Source: Heterotrichella gracilis
Lineage: Eukaryota; Sar; Xanthophyceae; Tribonematales; Xanthonemataceae
Direction of reading: 5' to 3'
Assembly: GCA_032358255.1 (NCBI GenBank)
Contig: JAULBX010030817.1
Span: 1 to 64,000 of the forward strand
DNA: 64,000 nucleotides
Shown here: piece by piece, positions 28,495 through 41,700 of the stretch
Layout of the letters: every line of letters starts with the position of its first letter
How positions within the stretch are numbered: position 1 is the first letter of the stretch
Program-made: the position numbers and the translations under genes
The notes under the pieces: generated by a model
Database searches by the model: none
Told to the model about the DNA's origin: nothing
What the model saw: the letters and a program-made list of their open reading frames with translations, nothing else

Positions 28495-30631
28495 TCATTC
28501 CCCCTCCTCCACCTGGAACTCATGCTTTGAGGGTCGCTGGTAGTCTGTCATTGCGTGGCCGCTGCCCACCACCCCCACCTTGGCGCCAGGCACGTCCGAC
28601 ACCTTAAACATGCTCTCCTTCTTCTTGCCAGTCATAAAGCCAGCCTGCACACAATATGTGCATGAGATGCCTTAGAAGAGAGGTATATGTGCAGGGTGAA
28701 GGTGAAAGGGGCACATGAGGGCATACATCTCTGAGCCGTGGGATTCCAAGCAGCTAAGTTGAGCAAGCACCGTCAACCCATCTGGTTCTTTTCAACAGCG
28801 CGTTGTTCCATGCACAGGGTGAACATGGGGACTACATTGACATGCCTAACCACCATAGCATTTAATCACTGAGCCGACAAGAGCAAGCGTGCTGCAATTG
28901 CACATTACATGGAATGTGCATGAAGGAAATTGGGCAACATGCCACAATATTGCCAGCAGCAACTGTCACGTCCAGACAGTGCATGCCATACGAGGAAAGT
29001 CTCTTTGCCCAAACCGCCCCTGGCTCACCCTTGGTATACAACTCGAGCCTAATATGCTCCCTGGCATTTACCTTCTTTTTTGACCCCTTCCCTGTCTGGA
29101 ACTTCTTCCACGAGTCCTGGCGGTCCTTCTGCTGCCTGTCCATCTCTGCAAAGCGCATCTTGCTCTTGTAGCTCTTCTGCAGCTTGCGCTTCTTTGCACG
29201 CGTCTTGTCGTCGTCGCCATCCTTCACCTCAAGCCACTGGGACAAGGGGACAGGGGTGGGAGGGGGAACAAGGGGAGGGTGGAACAAGCAAATGAGCAGG
29301 GTGTGGACAGGAAATGGCATCAGATACCCCCAGTGGTGACGTGGGTAAGCAGCTTACATTGGATGCCACGACATGCAAGTAATGAATTACTGGTCCCTAC
29401 TCCTGTCATCAACCACCCACCTGCGGCATCTCCTCCACAATAGGCTGCTCTTCAACCGCTTTACGTTTGGGTGCTGCCACACCGCGATACCCCTCCTCGC
29501 CATTCTCACGTACACGCACGCGGCTGCGGTCAACCTGGAGGATCATGGGAAAGCTAATTGCGTGTGACACGCCATGCCACACACCATGACGCGACAATGA
29601 CGCAACCAAGTACCGTCTTGCCGCACAACCCTGTTGTGCACACTCCACCGCCTTACACAGGCAACAGTATTAAGTTACAATGCCTAAATGACCTAAAATC
29701 ACCAGATCTCCTTGACCCCACTCTTGCCCAGCGCCACCTTCCACCGCCACACATACACCACGCACCTCCTCCTTGGTCCCGTACGCCTCGTACGCCACCA
29801 CAAAGTTCCCATCCAGAGTCACGCCCTCCACCGTAGCCGCGTACCACTGACCATCAGCTGCGTATTGCGCATGGCAGGCTGCCCCAATGGCCCACACAGC
29901 AGGTGCCTGCCCAGCCAATGCCGCACGCTGCTGCGCTGACCGGATCTGCTGTGCCACCATGGGGGGCAACACGGATGGCAGCTGCAGGGCAGGCGGCATG
30001 GTGATGACCGTGCCAGGGGCAGGCAACTTGGGGGCAGGGGCATCTGCACCACATACAAATGGTCTGAGTGGGCAGTCTGCATTGGCAGCACCTGGTGCCA
30101 CCAGCACTGCATCAGTACCACGCCTCAAAGGCAACAGCTCGCCAGCTTGCCATGCCATCAAGGCAGCAGGCATTTGCAGCCACACACACTCATTGGCGAG
30201 CCACCAATTGAAGACAGCGATGCCCTTGAAGCGCATGGTCCCCAGGCAGCAGGCGGTACAAATTCCCCTTACCTGTCGGTTGCTGCGGCCCTTGCCCCGC
30301 CGCCTGCTCCGCCTCAATGCCCGCCTCCTTCAGCACCTCCTTGGTCATGTCGATGACCTCGGCCAGGCTGTTGTATAGCTCGAGGTACTCGCCATTCTCA
30401 GGCTCAAGCAGCAGCAGCTGCTCAATCTGTGGGGGCAAGTGTGCGGCAGGTGAGGGCGGGCATTGGGTAATTGGGCGCATGTATGGTTGTGGGGGTATGG
30501 ATGGCCCCCTTACCCTCAGGCGCACCGCCTCCACCCAGAACCACAACCCACACAAGCCATACCTGCTGCAACTGCCCGCTGTACTCAGCCAAATTGCTTT
30601 GAAGCTCCTCGATGGTCTGGAACTCAGCCAT
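28495..30631 (-). CDS. SPF30: Splicing factor SPF30 / SMNDC1 (Tudor domain)
   Basis: Nuclear pre-mRNA splicing factor that helps assemble the U4/U6.U5 tri-snRNP onto the spliceosome; its Tudor domain reads dimethyl-arginine tails of Sm proteins. Exons on the minus strand: 30631-30563, 30426-30273, 30043-29766, 29534-29421, 29236-29072, 28644-28495; 309 aa, slightly longer than animal forms. The N-terminal helix MAEFQTIEELQSNLAEYSGQ and the DMTKEVLKEA segment match the family start. The Tudor barrel spans about residues 123-170, from GAACHAQYAADGQWYAATVE to AYEAYGTKEEV. The tail holds the charged WLEVKDGDDDKTRAKKRK, KDRQDSWKKFQ and SMFKVSDVPGAKVGVVGSG segments. All splice phases agree. The Pro-rich insert before the Tudor domain accounts for the extra length. 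Confidence 0.92.
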
Positions 30632-31993
30632 CGTGGTAAGATGTTAATTTTCAACTTGGGCTATTGATGTGTGTCTCCACAGGCAGTGCGCCTTTCTGGT
30701 GCACGAGGCAGGGAGGTGGCTGCCTTGGTGCGGGTGCCGTTGGGCCTGGGTACACCACCCCTGTGTATGCCCGGGTCAGACACTTTGCTGGTGCGCTGGG
30801 TTCAGGTGCAGGTGGGGGACCAGTAGGGGAGCCCTGCCCTGCCCTGCCCTGGTTCCTGCCTGCGGTGCTTGACGAGGTGTGTCCGGCCCCAGAAATGGGT
30901 TAAGAGGGGGAACCAAGCCTGCAAAGGGTGGCAAGGTTCAAGTGCTGGAGGTTCATTGCTAAGTCTCCTGCAGTCTGAACGTGCCTAGTCCTTACAATGG
31001 CAGTGCTGGTGTGTAACGCATGCACCGTGATCCGCGGTTTCTTATATGCATGCATGCACAATGAGAAGTGGCCACCTATATATGCATGCATACCAAGAAT
31101 CGTGTTGGGGACAAATACCGGGCCCTACAAACACTATTGATAGTCCATACACTCGACAGTGGACTACCTGCTCCGTGGTTCCCCACGGACCGCCCACCTC
31201 ACACAAGAGCCTCCCTGCTCGGACTGTTTACCTACCTGAAAGCGTAAATCGACAAGCGCGTATGGTTTTCTTTCGTTTAATGGTTGCTTCAAAGTACAAA
31301 GGAACCAAGGGTTTGTTAAGGATGAAGCTGGGCTTCACACATACATACAATTGTGCACAGCAGTACCCGTATCAAATATGGACTACTTGAGTACAGTACT
31401 CGTATCGAATAGCAGTAAACGTAGTATTTACGACAGCCAGGCGTCCCTCCTGCAGCTTCAAGCTGTACTTATTTCCCTTGTCTCCACTGCACATAAACCT
31501 CCAGGGTATAAAGTTGGGCAAAAAAGTGCGCACGTTAAGTACTGCTTAAACTGTGGCCCACAGTGTGGGTGGTAAGTAGGCTAGAGGCATCATGCATAGG
31601 CATCAGCGCGAAGTGTTGTATAGTGTATGACAGTTGAAACTCCAGGCTTTCATCAGTGCTTTGTTACAGCCAAGTCCAAGTCCATTGGTACGGGCTCAGT
31701 GGTACGGGTGTGTGCAACTGGAGAGTAGCCGTCTGGGTGTTGGCACTCCTTACAACTCAGCGGTACACTAGGAGACACGGTAAATAGCTGAGGTCTGAAA
31801 CCCTCAAGTACTGTGTTGTCACTGTGCGCGGCAAGGTACTGCCCTAGCATGTGTACATGCTACATGCATATGCAACCTGTGTGCACGTATGTTGCCGCGG
31901 GTATGGTTGTCGCCATGATGGACAAATGACCATATTGTTGCTCTTGTCAAAACATATGATACATGCTTCTGTGGTGAGGTTGTCGCCCATCAG
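30632..31993. promoter_or_regulatory. Divergent intergenic region with paired TGCATGCA blocks
   Basis: Lies between the SPF30 start and the thioredoxin-like gene. TATATGCATGCA-type blocks occur at 31040-31052 and 31079-31092, about 30 bases apart. Missing 5' exons of the thioredoxin-like gene may lie here, but none could be recognised. Confidence 0.4.
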
Positions 31994-33201
31994 GTGCCCC
32001 TTGTGCAGGACAACCCCATGCACGCTGACTACGCCTCTGGCACTGACTACGCCCACAGCCAGCCCAGCAAGGCTGAGCAGGATACCCTTGCGCGCGCTCT
32101 GCTGTCCAAGCGCTACACGCTGCTGCTGTTTGCATCCAGGCGCTGCCAGCTGTGCAGGGCGCTGGCGCCAGCGGTGGAGGAGGTGCGTTTCTTGTGAATA
32201 GCGGATTTTGACAAAAACGTCGCATTGCGTCACACTTGATGCCTGGTTGTTATTTAATCCTATTGTAAGCCCTCAATGTGATGGGACCATACTTTTCAGC
32301 CAACCAGGATGGGTCCATCTTGTATATCAGGTGCCCACTCTGTCTGCAGATCCGCGCTCGGCACCCCAACCAGCTTGATGTGTCAACAGTGACTGTGGAT
32401 GATGAGACGGCATGGGCGCCAGAGGTGAGGATAGCAGCCTGGAGTATGGGCTACCAATAGCACTTAGTTCATGGTGCTGCTGTGCCATGTCATTGACAAT
32501 CACAGACAGTCATATTCTGCGTGTTTCCACACTGGGTCTCATGGCGCCGGCCCCCACCCACAGATGCTCCACTACGGCGTGTCTGCTGTTCCCTGCATGG
32601 TGCTGCTGGAGCCATCAGGTGAGGGGGGCCTTGGGATGTGTAGACATGAGGCCATGCATGATGAGGTGTACTACCAGGGGTGCTCATGTATACTATGCTT
32701 GAAGCAAGAACGTTCACCCCTGGTATTACCCGTGTGGTTTAGTGTTGCTTCATCTATGGTAACACTGCAGTTGCAGTGCCAGCAGGCAAGCCACAGCCCG
32801 CCTGACATGACGTGTGGTGGATACGACATACATGTAGCTTGCATATATTGTTAGGTTGCACGAGTGAATGAAAAAACAGCGCCATGCGCATATAAAGGTG
32901 AATTATTTCATTAAATTGGATCACCCTTGCAACAAACCCAGGCTACCATGGATGTGGTTGGTTGGATTGGTGGTCCCATGCCTTGCTCCCCTGAGCTGGT
33001 TGCTGCAACATGTAGCCCAACATTTGACTCCTTCCCTCTTCCAAAGGCGCAGCTGTGCTGCAGTCCGGCGCCCCCACCAGCCATGGCCGCATGCAGCGCA
33101 CCCTGGAGTACATGGTGCGCCAGGCAGTGCAAGGCAGCAGTACGCATGCGCAGACATCAGTGGCATCGCATCAGACAAACTCATGTTCAGCATTGAATTA
33201 A
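31994..33201 (+). CDS. Thioredoxin-fold protein, possibly HCF164/TxlA-like (5' end incomplete)
   Basis: Predicted thiol-disulfide oxidoreductase. Exons: 31994-32182, 32350-32424, 32564-32618, 33047-33201, with agreeing phases. The redox centre CQLC sits in LLLFASRRCQLCRALAPAVE and the cis-proline in GVSAVPCMVLLEPSG, as in classic thioredoxins. The CRALAP context recalls the thylakoid protein HCF164 and cyanobacterial TxlA, but the usual WC before xxC is replaced by Arg-Cys. The first exon follows a CAG acceptor and opens with GTG, so an upstream exon with the true start, perhaps with a targeting peptide, is probably missed; the first internal ATG is at 32018. The last 30 residues are Ser/Thr/His-rich and ordinary. 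Cellular location is not shown. Confidence 0.7.
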
Positions 33202-33652
33202 CAGTGACCGTCGCCAGCCTGGACAGCCTTCAACCTAGTGGCAAGCTATAGATTACTTAGGAGTTTCTCTTTTGAAATTTGGGCTATTTGCCTTGGGTCG
33301 GATTGGGATTTTGATGAGTTCACTGGGTGCACCCATGGGTGCACACTGCAGTGGACGTGGAAAGTAATTACTTTCTACGTTGGGGGTCAAATTACAAATA
33401 GCATTAGCCGTGCTATGGTGACGTCAAGTATCTGTCCAGTTGTTGCAGCTTGCCGCAATTGACAATGTAGATCAAATGTTGAATAGCCCGAGGCTTGCCG
33501 CAATACTATGGTTACCGTATCACATCATAATCATTGTGGTATTACATGCTTGCTAAGCAATAGAATCATTGACAGTGTCATGAGATTGTCATGGACACAC
33601 TGTGTCAAAGTGGCACTTTGACATGCCACACTGTGCACATGCCACATTGTGC

Positions 33653-33698
33653 ATCCGGGGTGCACATGTGGCATCGATTCCACATGTGCACCCCGGAT
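33653..33698. repeat. Perfect 19-bp hairpin
   Basis: Arms 33653-33671 (ATCCGGGGTGCACATGTGG) and 33680-33698 are exact reverse complements with an 8-base loop. A second palindrome, TGTCAAAGTG/CACTTTGACA around one base, lies just upstream at 33603-33623. Confidence 0.88.
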
Positions 33699-34110
33699 AT
33701 CCATCCGATGCAAGGCCGTTGTTGCAATTTACATTCTGATTCAGTCCGATTGTAAAATACTTAATTATTTAATGGTGTGTGTTTCTAAGAAACTTGCAAG
33801 CAAACAGTACTGCATAACCTCCTACGGAATCGTTTACAAAGCACTGCGCAGTGCACTGTAAATAGCGCCGCGCAAGGCTATATCATATTCACGATTGTCA
33901 GAGCGACAGAGTCTCGGACCTTGAGGCGCGCGCGCTGCATTCTATCAATTGAATTCAGCAGGGCTGCAGTCAATGGCATGATGGCATCCATATTTAAACT
34001 GCTGCCGGCCATGGCCGTGACGGTCTGTGGATAATATTTACCCAGGTTCGTGTTCCTGCCAGCAATGATGCCAATTGGTTGTAACCGGTTGTAAACGGCC
34101 CGAGGGTATT

Positions 34111-34133
34111 ATACCGGGTATAATACCCGGTAT
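34111..34133. repeat. Perfect 11-bp palindrome ATACCGGGTAT
   Basis: ATACCGGGTAT and its complement face each other around a single A. The preceding 50 bases carry two GGTTGTAA words. Confidence 0.85.
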
Positions 34134-34845
34134 AGTTATAACCACAACTTACCCCCTGTTCCTGGCAGGACCTCAACTTCATGAATGCATTCGAGTCCGG
34201 CTACCACTGTACACGTGATATTTCCTTCTCGAAGTCAGACTCTAGACCGTCTCGGAGGGCCTCGGAGCACTGCATGCCAATTAGACGGATAATGCTTGAT
34301 GATCATAAAGGATGATCATAAGCATTATGAATCCTGCTGCATGTGCAGATATCTGATGCTCTAACTGTCACTCTGTTACTGTAACATTTCTGAATCGAAA
34401 GGCGGGAGAGTTGCCACCAATGGTCAAAATATCAGACCCGCACTATATCACTGCTACCCTACAAGATGCAGGTCCATGTGCAGCACACTAAGTGTTACAT
34501 TGAGCATGCGGATGATTATAAAAAATGAGAGCCACCCAGTTTCAAAAATATTTAAGTCGCCTCTCTCGGCCATTGGAGCATGCCGTGTATCAAAGCTGCT
34601 ATCACCTTCAATTGATGAATTGACCCTCACGAGGTGAAAATGTTTGTTTGCACTCAATCTGCTGAAAGGTATTTGTGCTGCATGATGCGCAGCAAAATTA
34701 ACCAATAATGACAGGTACCATGTTCCTTGAACAAGAGGGAAACACCACCCCGTCTGCGCCAGCATTGCCTCCAAAATGCAGTGCTATATGTGAAGCACTC
34801 CACCTTGTGCGCGGGGCACGCCCTATCACCCCTGCCCCACGCCCC

Positions 34846-36506
34846 TCACGCCCTCGATCTATTCCGCACATCTGATGCCAGTCGCCGGTCCCGTTCTGCC
34901 TCGTATTCCGCAAGCTCAGCGCGTTTCAAGAAGTCGACCTGAATAGGGTCAGCAAAGCAAGTTCAGGCACTCCCCACTCAGCAGCAGCAGCAGCAGCGGC
35001 ATGCACCTCCCATCACCACTAGCACCCCCATACCCACCATCCCCGGTCCCCACCTTGTCCAGGTACTTCCCCCCACTCTTCTTGTACACCTCCAGCTCCT
35101 CCTCAATGGCGCCGCTGCTGCTCTTGAAATCGGTCCAGTCCATGCGCGTCTTATCAAGCACGTTCACCTGCGGACAGACATGGCAGAAGGTCCATAGGTA
35201 AAGCCGGTGTGGCAATTGCAATCAGAAAAATGCACATGGGTGCTACACGCAGGACGAATTGCACAGGCGCATGCACGTAGCACGCAAAGCAAGCCAGGTA
35301 GTACATGCTACAAAGGTACCAAGGCCACTGGTCTGGCCACACACCTTCTTGGGCTGCTGCAACTGCTGCAGCACTGCGTCCAGACCCGATGTGGCTGCAC
35401 CGCCCCTCCGCCGCTCCTCCTCTGCCTGCGCCGCCTCATTAGACGACTTGTCAACCATGGTTGTTACCTGGGCAGGGGCAGGGGCAGGATCAGGATACGG
35501 CCAGCCATGAACACACGCCACAGCGAATCACAAATGCTTGCCGTCACAAAAACAGCATGTATCCGTTGGCGCTGTTGCATTTCCCACCCCAGCGCGGCCC
35601 TGTTGCCACCATCTTTCCTTCCCCAGGCGCACCTGAATGTCCTTGCCCGCAAAGCGCCTGCTTTCCGTGATAGCCACCTTGCCAGCATCAGCTGTGTTAG
35701 CCTTGAGCACTCCACGTGCAGACTGCAGGGCTGCGGCAGCTGCCGCGGTCAGGTTGGCAGCATTGGGTGCAGAGACGGGGCCAGCGAATGGGGCTGACTG
35801 AGGGCTGGCCTCCTACGGGGATGAAGAGCTATAATGAGAGGTGCAGAGACGAGATTAAGCATGGGTGTACTTAGTAGTGTACACAGCCATATGCGCCAAG
35901 ATGAGTCAGCTAGATAAGCCAAACACATACATTGGAAATTAAATGGTGCCTACCGAGTGCCGTTTGGCTAGCCCCAGCTTGCGCAACCAAGTATCCTGCA
36001 CAAATCACACAGTGGCCTTGGCGAGGTGTTGGAGATCACGGTGAACTGAAAGGCAAACGGTCCTTCTATGCATACAAGCTGCGTGGAAATTGCATGCTTC
36101 AGTAGCGCCCTGCAGCGGGTTGACAAAATACCTCTTGTGCGTTTGACTTTGCCTCTTTAGCAACAACATGCAGCCCAGCCACCTGCGGCACCAAGCCTAC
36201 AGCCTTGCGCATCCGCTCCTGGTGCCGAGGAGCGTTCAGAGTAGCCCACAGCGAGTCTATCTTTGCTTTCCTGGCAACCTGTGCAAGGTTGGGTTCTGCT
36301 GGTGCACTGGGAGCAGCAGCCTCTGCTTCACCACTGTCTGCTGCTACACTGATATCAGCCCCAGCAGCTACACCTCGCTGCCGCCGCTTGCGTTTCTGAC
36401 CAGCAGCAGCCCTCTTCCGTTCTGCATCACCCTCGGTGTCAGACGGGTTGTAGTCATCGTCCTCTTCATCAGATGAAAGCAGGTCTTGCTTGTGCAGAGA
36501 GGCCAT
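34846..36506 (-). CDS. SWC5: BCNT/CFDP1 family protein (SWC5 homologue)
   Basis: Subunit-type protein of the SWR1 chromatin remodeller, which exchanges histone H2A for H2A.Z. Exons on the minus strand: 36506-36132, 35995-35954, 35812-35633, 35467-35345, 35167-35054, 34938-34846; 308 aa, typical for the family. It starts with an acidic segment LLSSDEEDDDYNPSD, the histone-binding N-terminus of Swc5, followed by a basic GQKRKRRQRG patch. The C-terminal BCNT-C domain (about 241-308) shows VNVLDKTRMDWTDFKSSSG, EELEVYKKSGGKYLDKVDF and AEYEAERDRRLASD, which align with the family consensus. An Ala-rich linker encoded by the third exon separates the two. All phases agree. Confidence 0.93.
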
Positions 36507-38767
36507 TCTGGTGTGCAAGGGTGGTGCCTCCTGCAACCCCTGTGCAAACCAGGACAATACGTATGGTTACTAGACACAACGGGTACCACAAAGATGTTGT
36601 TGCTCGACAACTGGTGCAGCCCACAGATAGCTAATCTATGCACATGAACACTAACATACATGTGGTATTGTAACAGGCTAGGCCCGCGATTGAGGCACGG
36701 GCGCCACCTAGCCACCGGCATATATGCATGCATTGTGAACTTTTGCATGCATACATATGTGCATCAGCTGTGCCAGTGCCTTCGCGACATCCACTCCCGC
36801 TTCAGCACTTGCTATACAGATAATAAATAGCATCACCCACCAGGTAAGTTCACGCAGGGGTGGAACAAGCTCTGCCTCGTATTGCGCACCCACTGGGCGG
36901 CCCAACTCCCAACGCAGAGACCACAAAGCAACGCTTGGTTATACGTGAAATAAGTTTTTGCACTGTCGCTGTCGACACTTTGCATCAACACAGTGTTCTC
37001 CCAAGTTCTCTTTCTGATCTCAAGAGTTTCTCAGGAGTTTCTGTGGATTTTGTGGGACAAGGGGGATGAATGCAATAAGAAAGAAAACCCAATTGTATAG
37101 GACAAGATTGCTTTTCGTTGAAGACACAGGTCCGCACCACGTTGTCGTCACAGTCACATGGCTGGCCTTACTTCCGGGTCGCGCTTTTGCATGATGTCTT
37201 GCGGCGTGTGAGAATTCCAGCGGGTTGTATATATAGGCAGTCTGCTCCTTATGTAAACAACAAAGCAGTAACCCGCCAGTTTGGTTTGCTTTTACACTTA
37301 GGTCTGTGAGCTACTGTCACAGAAACTGAGTGTCTCAACTTTGTTTGTACGGCCAACCGCTTTATGCCAAAGCCACCAGGATGTCCACAGACTTCTCTCC
37401 ACTTCAGTCAGGCTTGTCAGATTTGAGCACCGGAACCCCGTCCAAACAGTACAAGTGCGACCCAGCAACTTGTGGACTAGGCTCAGGACACCTGTCCTAC
37501 ACGCCATATAAAATAATAGACGAAATGGTTGGTAAACGATCCATTTGCCCCCCAGGTGGCGAAGTGCAACACAACAACCTTCAAGCCTCCAGTCTCCGTC
37601 TGGTGTGGCTACTGTAAGCCCTGGCATCCTGGTAGAGGCGTTGTGCCAAGCTGCCAACCTGGGTGACACAAGCTTGAAGGAAGAAGATAGCGCAATCCAC
37701 GCCTACCCAACGCCTACAAAGTCAAGGCAAGTGCAGGTCTAGGAGTGCCTGGGCTGCCCTTGCTAGCTTGACTTCGCCCTCTTGGACCAACCTCCAAGTG
37801 GCTACAGGGTTGCGCTGCAGCACCTCACAAGTTTAACAGCAGGACCTGGTGGCCACCGCAGGTACACCCTTGGAGACACGTGTACTCCGCCAGGACAGAT
37901 ATGGGGTGTCAAGCAAGACGTGAGGCAGGTGATTGCAAGATATGCATCTCCAGACAACAAGGTATTACTAGGCTAGAGTTCTGTGTTCAGCTGGCCACTC
38001 ATCCTAGCTTAGCTATAGTTACGCTGATGTTCATAACAAGCTTCACAGGTTGCACCCAGTCTGCAGGTATGCATGAAATGAGAATGGTACACAAAAAATT
38101 GGGTTTGTGTGTTGTGGTACAAGGTGACCAAGAGTCCTGCCAGGCAAAAGAAGGGCAGCTCAAACAACAAGAGATCAAACAGTTTTCAAGGCTTTGTTTC
38201 TGGCCTCTACTCAGCAATTGTAGGTCAAGCAACACAACGGAAGCAGCTGCCAAGGGTTAAGAATTAAATCTACCAGCAAGGGGTCCCAGCCATCTACTAG
38301 GGTGTGACAGGGGGTATAGTAAGCCTGTGTCCAAAAATACGTAGATCAAGAGAAAATCTCCTTGCTAAACTCGCAAGATGTACCTGGACACCAGAACTGT
38401 GCAGTTGACCTTAACCTAGGGTTACCTCTTATTCTTGCTGTTGTTAAAGCAAAGCAGCTCCATTTTGATGTGGAGCTTGCGGATGATTGGACCCATATCA
38501 ACTACCCCAATTGATAGAGTATGGACCTCGTGATGCTTGGCTAGCGGTTTGACATGCATTGCATACATGCAGCACAGGCAATGCAAAGAAAATGTGTAAA
38601 AGAATGGTGTGATGCAGATACGTATGATGCGTCCCTCGGCATCCAGGAAATTTCTAACCATTGCTGAATGATGAATCGATCACGAATGGTGGTCACGCAA
38701 TATCTCCTGCGTGGCTGCAGCATGCAACACCCCCCGCACGTTTGCACCATGTTGACGTATCATACAG
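36507..38767. other. Intergenic region, no supported gene
   Basis: A 2.3 kb spacer between two minus-strand genes. Paired TGCATGCA blocks at 36718-36757 lie about 210-250 bases upstream of the BCNT start. Open frames of 60-126 codons between 37100 and 38260 have no family motif. The part near 38768 is the 3' flank of the sterol glucosyltransferase. Confidence 0.5.
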
Positions 38768-41700
38768 TCAACTGCTCCCATTCTCTGCTGACGATGTTGC
38801 CTCCACGCCATTGGGCATGCTTGCCGTGCTTGCTGCATCCACTGCCTGGTGTGTTCCCGTTTCTGCTGGTAGGTGCCTAGCAAACGATGTAAATTGGAGT
38901 TACATTGGCCGCTTAAGGGTGCAATATATCCTTCTGTGTACACAGTGTTCAAGTGTTCAACCCAAGAGGTATGCTTCAATAGAGCCATTTGAAAGCTTCG
39001 GACCTGGCTCATTATGTGACATGGTGTAGACAGGAACCCGGTTACTCACTCGGTTATGAAATGATTTCATAACTTATTGAACATGGCATACTTTCAGTTC
39101 GTTTTGTAAAGGCATGCACACAATGCCCTGAACGCTCTGAGACAGGGAATTGGAGGCTTTGCACAACTGTTGCGTGGACATGCGCTGTCATTGCCATTGC
39201 TCCAAGTTGGCTCACCTGTATATTGCATTGACTGCCCCTGCCACCCCGTCCTCTGCCGCCATAGCCTTCGCCACACGCGCCACCGCCTCCTTCACCTGCG
39301 GCTGCTGCATGACGCGCAGCGCATCTGCCAGGCGACGGGTGGACAGGACATCAATTGGAATGGGAGGGGGACCCAAGCCAGCACGATGGCATGCTTGGCC
39401 CCTGCACAATGGGTATGCGTTGTTCATGCTCTGCAGTTGAATGCGCCACGGGCAAACAACAACCCTGTAGGCGATAATTGGCTAAAGAGTATGCCTGGTA
39501 GCAAGGGCAATACAGAATTATCAAGCAGCACTACATTTATAAACAAGATTATAAATGAAAAGTCTAACCAATTTTGCAGTTGCTGTATTGGTTACAGATA
39601 TTGCTATTATTATTTCAAAATCAAAGCAATATTGCCGGTATTATCAGTGATAATAGCCATTGTGTGCCCTGCAAACCAAAACTCAACGTGTATGGCCACA
39701 TTGCCGTCGCTGTGAAACATAACCAGTGCGAATTGCGGAGGCATATTTGCTACGCAATCTGCAACGCACCAGAATGGCTGATCCCCAAAGAATGGCACAA
39801 TGGTGGTGGGGCACTTCGCGAGTATGCCTGCTGCTGTGGTGCCTGCTCCGCCGTGGTGCACCACCCCGCTACAGCGCGGCAGCAGCCAGTCGTGCGGGAC
39901 ATTCTCGATCACAAAGATGTGCGGGGGCAGAGGGGTGCCTGGGTTGATGGGACGTCGTGTGGCAGGTCAAGGGGAATCCCTTTACAGGGGAGACAGCAGG
40001 GCCCCTCCTGTGCCAGGTGTTGTTTGCATGCCTAGTAACATTAAGACAGATGCATGTACAAGGCTAGGTGGTGCATCTATGGCTACATTGTGCACTCCAT
40101 ACCTTCCAGTGTGCCCAGCCCTCCCCATCCTTTGCTGATGACAGCCCTCTGCCCTGCCTGGTGCACAGCAGTCCACAGCCTGCGGGTCACCTTCTGCAGC
40201 ACCAGACCAACAGCCAAGACGTTAGACAAGCTGGGGCAAGCAGGTGACTGTGCATGCCACCGCAGGGGGCAGTGTGAATACGGCAGTGTGAATACGTGTT
40301 GAGCAGCATGCTGTAGGCGTTGACCGCTCTCCTAGCATATGGCACAATTGGGTATTATGAACAAGCAATGGCCCAGCAAATACGGCAGCGATGTGTGCCT
40401 CCGGGACACTACTCCAAGGCCTCTCCCACCCCCTCACCTCCGGCTTGTCCACCACCATTGACCCAAACCCGATGTACACGGGTGGCGCGCCCCCCTCCAG
40501 GAATGCCACCAGGTCATCGTCTGGCTGGTAGCCAGACAGCTGGCTCTGCTGCAGGAACAGGAAGCCAACCTGCGGCAGGGGGAGGGGAAGTGGGCGTGAG
40601 TGCACGCACAGGGGATAGCGCAGGCACTAGGGAGAGGAGCAAGGTTGTCAAATGCCCAAGGTGCGCTTGGTGAATGGCTGGTGTGGCAGGCAGTGTTGGT
40701 CCAACGGGTGCACCTGTTGGCGCAGGGCCCATGGCTGCTCACCACGTCAATGTGCCTGCCCCAATCCGCCGGTTTGGGCACCAGCGCAGGTGACCATATG
40801 TATGTGAAGGGCGTGTGCGACTTGCTGATCCAGTGGCGGTCGGCTAGTGTGCGCGGGGGCAGGTTCAGCTGGCTGGTGCGAAGCTCGTTGATCAGGTCAA
40901 TCTGGGGAGGGAGAAACCAAGGGTCAAGAAAAGTAATTGATAGGTGTCAGTGCTACCAGTGCAGAAAGATGTCCCCAAAGTACATGCCAGTGCTCTTAGC
41001 GTTGCCGATGGTGGTGCACTGCACTATTCAGGCTGAGCACAGAAACTACCACGGCACCCCGCAGCCCTTCTGTGCGTACCACCCCCGGGTACAGTATGTC
41101 GTCCAGAACGGCATAGGTCAGGCGGTTGGCCATCTTGGTGTGACGTCCAAGCCATGCTTTAGTCCTTTGACGCACCCCGCAGGTGGGGATGCAGCCGCAG
41201 CAGGGCTTGGACAGCAAGGGGGGTGGAGGTGAGGACAAGGGCAGGAAAAACGGCACTATTGGAATGTGAGTGCGCATTGGCCATGCATTTGACAATACAT
41301 GTGCTCTAACAGGCAAGGCACATGGCGGTGTGCCACTGTTTGACCATATGTCTCCCATGTGCCGCTCCACCCCGGCGTGCCCCCCCCTCCCCCCCCTGCG
41401 TGCTCACCTTGGCTGTGTCCTGTGACCACGCAACCCCCTTCACAAGCAGGCTGCTGGTGGACAGGCGGGTCATGGGGTGGGGAAACTCCTGCAAAAGGTA
41501 GGGGCAGGAGCCGGGAGTAGGCGTTAATACCAGCGTGGTTGCACGCTCCGCCACAGGCACTCCCAACCATGTGGCAGCCATGGCACTGTGGCCCACACTA
41601 AAATGGTTTGTGAATAACGCACATTACTTATTATTCCTTAGTTTGTGTACTTGAAGTAGAACTATGCGTGGCCACCATCAGGCATGGGCATGGGCATGCC

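Larger units (their letters stand above)
33202..34845. other. AT-rich intergenic region with a cluster of hairpins
   Basis: Spacer between the thioredoxin-like gene and the 3' end of BCNT. It contains at least four separate perfect inverted repeats (33603-33623, 33653-33698, 34111-34133 and 34289-34328) and no coding signal. The density of palindromes suggests remnants of small inverted-repeat elements. Confidence 0.6.

Noticed and set aside
32564-33201. Treating the thioredoxin-like gene as a pseudogene because no start ATG was found
   Set aside because: Active-site and cis-Pro motifs and all splice phases are intact; a missed 5' exon is the simpler explanation.
37545-38260. Possible multi-exon gene between BCNT and the sterol glucosyltransferase
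   Set aside because: Short frames on the plus strand have no motif and no consistent donor/acceptor phases.
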